Shown here: piece by piece, positions 22,496-27,145 of the stretch | How the letters are laid out: each line of letters opens with the position of its first letter | How positions within the stretch are numbered: the first letter of the stretch is position 1 | Notes under the pieces: generated by a model | Told to the model about the DNA's origin: nothing | What the model saw: the letters and a program-made list of their open reading frames with translations, nothing else | The model's database searches: none | From: Bacteroidales bacterium UBA4345 | GTDB taxonomy: Bacteria > Bacteroidota > Bacteroidia > Bacteroidales > Paludibacteraceae | NCBI GenBank assembly: GCA_002396385.1 | Contig: DGTD01000110.1 | Coordinates: 1-27,145, forward strand | Length of the DNA: 27,145 nucleotides | Reading direction: 5' to 3' | Program-made: the position numbers and the translations under genes

Positions 22496-24880
22496 TTAAT
22501 ACTGCTGCTCGCCACCGTTGTTACGGTCGAAACCATCGTTGTTTCCACCCTCGTTGTCGTTGTTGTGGTTGTGGAAGTTGCGACGGTCGCCATCGCGTCT
22601 AGGTCCACGGTCGCCACCACGGAAACCGCCACGGTCGCCATCGCGTCTAGGTCCACGGTCGCCACCACGGAAACCGCCACGGTCGCCGTCACGTCTAGGT
22701 CCACGGTCACCACCCTCACGAGGTCCGCGAGGACGTGCTTCTGGTTCTACGTAGCCTTCTGGTTTTGGAAGCAGGTCGCGGTGTGAGAGGCGGAGTTTGC
22801 CCGTCTTAGGGTCAATTTCTTTCAAGATAACCTCAATCTCGTCGCCTTCCTTCAACACATCTTCAACATTCTCGATGCGTTTCCAGTCAAGTTCAGAAAC
22901 GTGGAGCAAGCCGTCCTTGCCTGGGAGAATTTCAACGAATGCGCCGAAAGCAGCCAGATTCTTAACTATACCTTTGTAGGTCTTCCCAACCTCAGGAACT
23001 TCAATAATGCGGTTAATCATAGCCGTAGCAGCATCGATGCTGGCCTTGTCTGGCGATGCGATGCTAACCTCTCCGTGGTCGCCCACCTCTTCAATAGTGA
23101 TGGTCGCGCCAGTTTCCTTCTGCATACCCTGGATGGTTTCTCCACCCTTACCGATGATGGCGCCAATCATATCCTTAGGAACGTTGAACTTGACGATGCG
23201 TGGAACGTTAGGCTTGTAGTCTTCACGTGGAGCAGGAATGGTCTCCTCTATGAGGTTCAAAATGTGCAGGCGGCCCAAACGAGCCTGTTCGAGAGCCTTG
23301 GCAAGAATCTCGTAGCTCAAACCGTCTACCTTGATGTCCATCTGGGTGGCGGTGATACCGTCGCGGGTACCAGTTACCTTGAAGTCCATGTCGCCGAGGT
23401 GGTCCTCGTCGCCAAGAATATCAGAAAGGACAGCGTATTTGTCGCTTTCGGTATCTGAAATCAAACCCATGGCGATACCAGCTACCGGTTTCTTGATTTT
23501 AACACCTGCATCCATCAATGCCAAACAGCCTGCGCAAACGGTTGCCATTGAAGAAGAACCGTTTGATTCAAGAATGTCTGACACAACGCGTACGGTGTAA
23601 GGAATATCTTCTGGAATCATGCGCTTCAGTGCGCGCAAAGCCAAGTTACCGTGACCGATTTCACGACGGCCTACGCCACGCTGTGGTTTGGCGTCGTTGG
23701 TAGCGAATGGAGGGAAGTTGTAGTGGAGAAGGAACTTTTCGGTCCCTTGGACAGTAGCCTCGTCAACCAGTTTCTCGTCGAGTTTGGTACCGAGGGTTAC
23801 GGTAGACAACGACTGGGTCTCACCACGGGTGAAGATGGCCGAGCCATGAGGGGTTGGCAGATAACCCACCTCGCACCAGATAGGACGGATCTCGTCGGTC
23901 TTACGGCCGTCGAGGCGGATGCGCTCGTCTAACAATACACGGCGAACAGCGTCACGCTCAACGTCGTGGTAGTAGCGTTGGATCATTGCTACAGGAATGT
24001 CGGCTTCGTCAACGCCTGCAAAATTGTTGGCGATGAAGTCGTCATAGATGGCACCGAACTGGCGGCCACGCTCTGCCTTGTTGGCAATAGCGCTTCTTGC
24101 CACGCTCTTCGCTCTCTCGTAGCACTGCTCACGCACTTTGGCACGCAGTTCCTCGTCGTTTTCTTCGTGGTTGTACTCGCGCTTTGGCTTGTTGACCAAT
24201 GCGGCAAGTTCTTCTTGTGCGATGCACTGTTTTTTAATGGCTTCGTGTGCGAACTTGAGGGCCTCGAGCATAACTTCTTCCGAAACCTCGTCCATTTCAC
24301 CTTCTACCATTGAAATGTCTTTGTAGGTGGCGCCTACCATCAGTTCAAGGTCGGCGTTCTCCAATTCGGCGGCGCTTGGGTTAATCTTGAATTCGCCGTT
24401 GATTCTGGCTACACGCACCTCTGAAATAGGGCCGTGGAAAGGAATGTCTGAAACTGCGATCGCTGCCGATGCCGCCAAACCGGCCAGTGAGTCTGGCATG
24501 ACGTCTGGGTCTGCCGAGAACAGGGTTATGTTGACAAATGTGTCTGCATGATAGTTGTCTGGAAAGAGTGGGCGTAGTGCACGGTCAACCAGACGTGAAA
24601 TAAGAATCTCATAGTCCGATGCTTTACCCTCGCGTTTGGTAAAGCCACCTGGAAAACGGCCTGCTGACGCGAATTTCTCTTTGTATTCTACTGTCAGTGG
24701 CATGAAATCGGTGTCTGGTTTCGCCTCTTGGGCACTTGTAACTGTGGCAAGGAGGTAGGTTCCGCCACATTTTACCATCACTGCTCCGTCCGCTTGCTTT
24801 GCTAATTTACCTGTTTCAATAGTGATGGTCCTTCCATCACCCAAGTCAATTGTCTTCTCAATTGGTGTGGGTTTAATCAT
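22496..24880 (-). CDS. pnp: Polyribonucleotide nucleotidyltransferase (PNPase) with repetitive RG-rich tail
   Basis: 3'-5' phosphorolytic exoribonuclease and RNA polymerase of the mRNA-decay machinery. Two RNase PH domains are present; the second has the phosphate site SNGSSSMA and metal-binding [15 protein letters not shown]. They are followed by a KH domain ([17 protein letters not shown], about residue 570) and an S1 domain ([20 protein letters not shown], about 632-705). The 794 residues exceed the usual 700-720 because of an 85-residue tail made of [20 protein letters not shown] repeats and an Asn/Asp-rich end. The tail is basic, disordered and RGG-like, so it could bind RNA or partners such as helicases. 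The leader carries a hairpin (24911-24929). The gene stands alone with its own terminator. Confidence 0.97.
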   Translation of the reverse strand: MIKPTPIEKTIDLGDGRTITIETGKLAKQADGAVMVKCGGTYLLATVTSAQEAKPDTDFMPLTVEYKEKFASAGRFPGGFTKREGKASDYEILISRLVDRALRPLFPDNYHADTFVNITLFSADPDVMPDSLAGLAASAAIAVSDIPFHGPISEVRVARINGEFKINPSAAELENADLELMVGATYKDISMVEGEMDEVSEEVMLEALKFAHEAIKKQCIAQEELAALVNKPKREYNHEENDEELRAKVREQCYERAKSVARSAIANKAERGRQFGAIYDDFIANNFAGVDEADIPVAMIQRYYHDVERDAVRRVLLDERIRLDGRKTDEIRPIWCEVGYLPTPHGSAIFTRGETQSLSTVTLGTKLDEKLVDEATVQGTEKFLLHYNFPPFATNDAKPQRGVGRREIGHGNLALRALKRMIPEDIPYTVRVVSDILESNGSSSMATVCAGCLALMDAGVKIKKPVAGIAMGLISDTESDKYAVLSDILGDEDHLGDMDFKVTGTRDGITATQMDIKVDGLSYEILAKALEQARLGRLHILNLIEETIPAPREDYKPNVPRIVKFNVPKDMIGAIIGKGGETIQGMQKETGATITIEEVGDHGEVSIASPDKASIDAATAMINRIIEVPEVGKTYKGIVKNLAAFGAFVEILPGKDGLLHVSELDWKRIENVEDVLKEGDEIEVILKEIDPKTGKLRLSHRDLLPKPEGYVEPEARPRGPREGGDRGPRRDGDRGGFRGGDRGPRRDGDRGGFRGGDRGPRRDGDRRNFHNHNNDNEGGNNDGFDRNNGGEQQY
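22584..22727 (-). repeat. 48-bp tandem repeats in the pnp 3' end
   Basis: CGGTCGCCATCGCGTCTAGG recurs at 22584 and 22632, with a diverged copy at 22680, exactly 48 bp apart. They encode 16-residue [16 protein letters not shown] units. The first two copies are almost identical, so copy number may vary between strains. Confidence 0.88.
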
Positions 24881-24910
24881 GGTTTAATAATTTTTTTAAC
24901 ATCTTTTTAT

Positions 24911-24929
24911 CTGCCACACTGTGTGGCAG
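24911..24929 (-). promoter_or_regulatory. Hairpin in the pnp leader
   Basis: CTGCCACAC (24911-24919) and GTGTGGCAG (24921-24929) are perfect reverse complements around one T, 31 bp upstream of the pnp ATG. It is followed on the minus strand by A-rich sequence, so it is not a terminator. E. coli pnp is autoregulated through a leader stem processed by RNase III; a similar role here is only an analogy. Confidence 0.5.
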
Positions 24930-25100
24930 GGTTTCTACAATAATATGGCAATTTACGACTTTTTGACGAAAGGGAGATTCTACAATTGAAAAAAAATAAC
25001 GTCTAATAACATATTTTAGCAGTCGGCGCACAGTAAACGCTTGTTTGATGTCACTTGTTTAAAAGTGGACCATTCTCTGTTCTTATTCCCTACAAGTGCT

Positions 25101-25108
25101 TATTTTTG
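25101..25108 (+). promoter_or_regulatory. -7 promoter element for the metallophosphatase gene
   Basis: TATTTTTG matches TAnnTTTG exactly and lies 28 bp before the ATG at 25137. It falls inside the extension that a start at 25041 would create, so it decides the start. Confidence 0.6.
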
Positions 25109-25136
25109 TACTTACGAACGGCTAATTGTTTATGTG

Positions 25137-26519
25137 ATGAGTTCTAGAAAGAAAATAAAGTGGGGCATTGCCCTGTTTCTGGTTGTTGGCCTGGGTATTT
25201 GGATTTCTTGCCGGTGGAGTGTCTGGTTTGGCAATCCGCCTGAATTTCCCTATGAAACCCGCCCCGAACCGCACCGTGTGCTGCTCACAATGGGTACTAA
25301 CGGACCGCACAGCCGTATTGTGACTTGGCAGGCCGATACGATGGCACAAGAGGGTGAACTAATGGTATACATGCTGCCGGAAGGGCGTAAAGAAATAGCG
25401 TATAGCTATGAGGCCAGCTGCGAGGTGGTGGAAACGCGTGGCGGAAAGGTCGCTTTTTACCGTGCGGCATTCAATTTGGACAATTTGTGTCACAGTGTAA
25501 ACGGTTACCGGTTCTCTGTGGAAACGGCTGGTAAGAAGAGCGGTATTTATGAAATCAGTCTTCCCGATAGTAAGGATGCTACCTCGTTCATTTTTATGGG
25601 TGATGTGCAGGATACAGCTAGGGGATTGTCGCACAATTTGTTTAAAGCGATTGACCGGCAGCATGCCGATGCCGATTTCTGGCTGTTTGGCGGTGACTTG
25701 GTCGAACGCCCTATCGATGGATTCTGGCAGGTGGCTTTCGATGACTTGGATACTGTTGCCTCTGCCAAACCTGTATTGGCAATTAGCGGAAACCATGAGT
25801 ACCTGAAGGGGCTGGTCAAACAGTTGGATCCGAGGTTTGGACAGGTGTTCGGCTATTATCAAAACAGCAAGGTGGGCGACAATCATGTGTTCAGTTTCGC
25901 TTATGGAGGTGCCCGCTTCTTCCTGCTCGACAGCAATACCGATGCCTGGAATCTTCCTGCCCAACGCAGCTGGCTGGAAGAGCAGTTGCAGAACTGTACC
26001 GAAAAGTGGAAGATTGTAGTGTTGCACCATCCGCTTTACAGCAACAAGGGCAAGCACTACAACCCGATGGTGAAGTGGGCCTTCGGCGGTTTGGTGAAAA
26101 AATACGGGGTCGACTTGGTGTTGCAGGCTCACGAGCATGTTTATGCCCGTTGGAACGACAAGGACGAGCAGGGCAACTATCTGGCGCCTTTGTATTTGAG
26201 TACTTATTGTTCGCCAAAGCAGTACCAGCTTCACTTCAGTGTCTCCGAAGACCGCATTGGCACCAACGACCGTTTTTACCAGCGTATAACCTATAACGCC
26301 GATTCATTGAGCATCTGGACTTACACGGCTACCGACCATAAACCTTACGACCACGTCTGCATCACTAAGAGCGATTCGACCGGTTACCGGGTTGACGACT
26401 TTTTCAAGGATGTGCCGCAGAAGGTGGAAATCTCTAATTGGTTCAAGGCGAATAAGGGCCGACACCTGAAGGAATACGAGAAAGAGATTGAAGAGTGGAG
26501 GAACCGACACAGGGAATAA
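25137..26519 (+). CDS. Membrane-anchored or exported calcineurin-like metallophosphatase
   Basis: 460 residues from the ATG at 25137. MSSRKKIKWGIALFLVVGLG is a basic stretch plus hydrophobic segment, acting as signal anchor or signal peptide. Residues about 40-140 look like the beta-sandwich domain preceding purple-acid-phosphatase-type catalytic domains (HRVLLTMGTNGPHSRIVTWQ). The metal ligands are in order: D156 (FMGDVQD), D187 (FGGDLVE), N219-H220-E221 (SGNHEYL), H297/H298 (VVLHHPL), and H332/H334 (QAHEHVYAR). The canonical GDxH is GDVQ here, so the first histidine ligand is replaced by Gln, a variation worth noting. The C-terminus is charged and helical. It is probably periplasmic or extracytoplasmic. 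It stands alone with its own promoter and a likely shared terminator with the downstream Rpn gene. Confidence 0.88.
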   Translation: MSSRKKIKWGIALFLVVGLGIWISCRWSVWFGNPPEFPYETRPEPHRVLLTMGTNGPHSRIVTWQADTMAQEGELMVYMLPEGRKEIAYSYEASCEVVETRGGKVAFYRAAFNLDNLCHSVNGYRFSVETAGKKSGIYEISLPDSKDATSFIFMGDVQDTARGLSHNLFKAIDRQHADADFWLFGGDLVERPIDGFWQVAFDDLDTVASAKPVLAISGNHEYLKGLVKQLDPRFGQVFGYYQNSKVGDNHVFSFAYGGARFFLLDSNTDAWNLPAQRSWLEEQLQNCTEKWKIVVLHHPLYSNKGKHYNPMVKWAFGGLVKKYGVDLVLQAHEHVYARWNDKDEQGNYLAPLYLSTYCSPKQYQLHFSVSEDRIGTNDRFYQRITYNADSLSIWTYTATDHKPYDHVCITKSDSTGYRVDDFFKDVPQKVEISNWFKANKGRHLKEYEKEIEEWRNRHRE

Positions 26520-26532
26520 CGAGAAAAAGAGG

Positions 26533-26572
26533 AGAGGGTGTATCATATATGTTGCATTATGATACACCCTCT
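26533..26572. terminator. Bidirectional-type hairpin between metallophosphatase and Rpn genes
   Basis: A perfect 15-bp stem (AGAGGGTGTATCATA at 26533-26547 with its complement at 26558-26572) and a 10-nt loop. The minus-strand side is followed by T-rich CCTCTTTTTCTC. The plus-strand side lacks a T-run. It probably ends the minus-strand Rpn transcript and may also end the metallophosphatase transcript. Confidence 0.75.
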
Positions 26573-26584
26573 GGTTATGAAGAT

Positions 26585-26601
26585 ACCGTCTTCCAGACGG
26601 T
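26585..26601. other. Short secondary hairpin
   Basis: ACCGTC (26585-26590) and GACGGT (26596-26601) with a 5-nt loop, followed on the plus strand by GTTTGCTATTATTTT. It may assist termination from the plus strand, but the stem is only 6 bp. Confidence 0.35.
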
Positions 26602-26648
26602 GTTTGCTATTATTTTATAGGTACCGATGAGGGAAGTGTGTGTAATAC

Positions 26649-27145
26649 TTATAGCGCCTCTATTTCCGATAAGGTAAGTCCCGTTACGGTAGAAATAATG
26701 GCGGTATCTATGCCGCATTCTTTCATTTTGCGTGCGTTCTCTGTCCTTTCTTCTAATTTTCCCGCTTCTTTCCCTTTCTCCAAGCCGATAGCCTCGCCTT
26801 TTTCCAAGCCAATAGCCTCGCCTTCCGCAAAACCTTCGTCGTGTCCATTTCGTTTGGCAGCGTCAAGGCAGTTGTTCAAGTCCCACAGGTTTTTAAGGCT
26901 TTCCTCGTAAATCGAGCGCTCGTCGGGGTTGTATGAGGCGATTTCTGCCACCTCGAAAAGTTTTCGGAAAATACCCTCGGTCAGCGCCTGCGGCTGCTCT
27001 CGCAGTTTGTAGAGGTTCTTTATCACATACAGCCACTTGTCCAAGAACGTAGACAGCTCGCTTTCCTTTTTGGTGAACTTCGGCATTTCGAGGAAAACGA
27101 AATTCAGGTTGTCGGAGAAGTCCCTGTTTTTCTGGTCTTTCAGTT
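26649..27145 (-). CDS. Rpn family PD-(D/E)XK nuclease, C-terminal part (5' end outside window)
   Basis: The reading frame runs off the right edge. It enters with LKDQKNRDFSDNLNFVFLEM and continues PKFTKKESEL, the region after the nuclease core in Rpn proteins (compare VFVELPKFKP in the intact copy). It continues with KWLYVIKNLYKL, then a short EGEAIGLEKG repeat pair (FAEGEAIGLEKGEAIGLEKG). The tail is ARKMKECGIDTAIISTVTGL followed by TLSEIEAL, matching the family HTH-like end. An internal ATG at 27086 is not the true start. The catalytic core lies outside the window, so whether the gene is functional cannot be judged. It is a diverged paralogue of 14195-15115, not a recent duplicate, because the middle regions differ clearly. 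Confidence 0.88.
   Translation of the reverse strand, partial: LKDQKNRDFSDNLNFVFLEMPKFTKKESELSTFLDKWLYVIKNLYKLREQPQALTEGIFRKLFEVAEIASYNPDERSIYEESLKNLWDLNNCLDAAKRNGHDEGFAEGEAIGLEKGEAIGLEKGKEAGKLEERTENARKMKECGIDTAIISTVTGLTLSEIEAL

Noticed and set aside
25041..25136. Upstream extension of the metallophosphatase gene
   Set aside because: It contains the TATTTTTG promoter element and would hide the signal anchor; the start at 25137 is better.
1..27145. tRNA, rRNA, riboswitch, attachment site or replication origin
   Set aside because: Reading the intergenic regions, I saw no cloverleaf, rRNA segment or known riboswitch core, and no integrase gene.

Overview
The window reads as chromosome of a host-associated Bacteroidales bacterium (Prevotella/Bacteroides-like). 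This rests on three kinds of evidence. Several starts are preceded by the Bacteroidota -7 promoter element TAnnTTTG. The gene set includes gltX-waaA, BspA-type leucine-rich repeats, Rpn/PD-(D/E)XK nucleases with GRAEGEAIG repeats, an AraC regulator with a membrane-embedded N-terminus, and LTA-synthase-like sulfatases. The coding sequence is moderate in GC, with some AT-rich islands. Nothing in the window fixes the species.

Layout. (1) 1-3317 is accessory DNA: the 3' part of an AlbA_2/Schlafen-type regulator, an AT-rich spacer, a perfect 24-bp palindrome, and a 1.18-kb IS element (2135-3317, IS256-like Zn-ribbon/IS1249 type). The transposase start region of the IS is disrupted or frameshifted at an A7 run. 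(2) 3368-7446 (minus) holds waaA (Kdo transferase), gltX and a double-GNAT-like protein; the waaA end has a strong terminator. (3) 7678-13226 (plus) holds a flavodoxin-like membrane protein, miaB, an LTA-synthase-like phosphotransferase and a lipoprotein. (4) 13268-15115 is an Rpn locus: a gutted Rpn copy (promoter plus last 19 codons), an AT-rich orphan gene, and an intact Rpn gene with a near-identical promoter. (5) 15156-17180 holds a Gfo/Idh oxidoreductase, a single-HKD PLD-family protein and a small secreted protein. (6) 17336-22304 is the most unusual part. It contains a DUF1848 gene with radical-SAM-like cysteines at its C-terminus, followed 12 bp later by a methyltransferase-like/leucine-rich-repeat fusion. 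Convergent to these is a membrane-anchored AraC regulator, and behind that a tiny 25-codon transcription unit with its own promoter and terminator. (7) 22430-27145 holds pnp with a repetitive arginine/glycine-rich tail, a metallophosphatase and the 3' part of another Rpn gene.

How the parts may work together. The waaA and LTA-synthase-like genes act on the envelope. gltX, miaB and pnp are translation and RNA housekeeping genes. The best candidate for an undescribed system is region 6. A 16-bp motif (TTTCACAnTTTGTACA) occurs twice, 22 bp apart, upstream of the tiny unit. It occurs once more (15/16 match) upstream of the DUF1848-methyltransferase/LRR operon. The AraC gene lies between these two sites, so it is an obvious but untested candidate for the protein that binds them. 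Rpn genes, an IS, an Rpn remnant and repeat-driven duplications show that the accessory parts of the window are recombinationally active.
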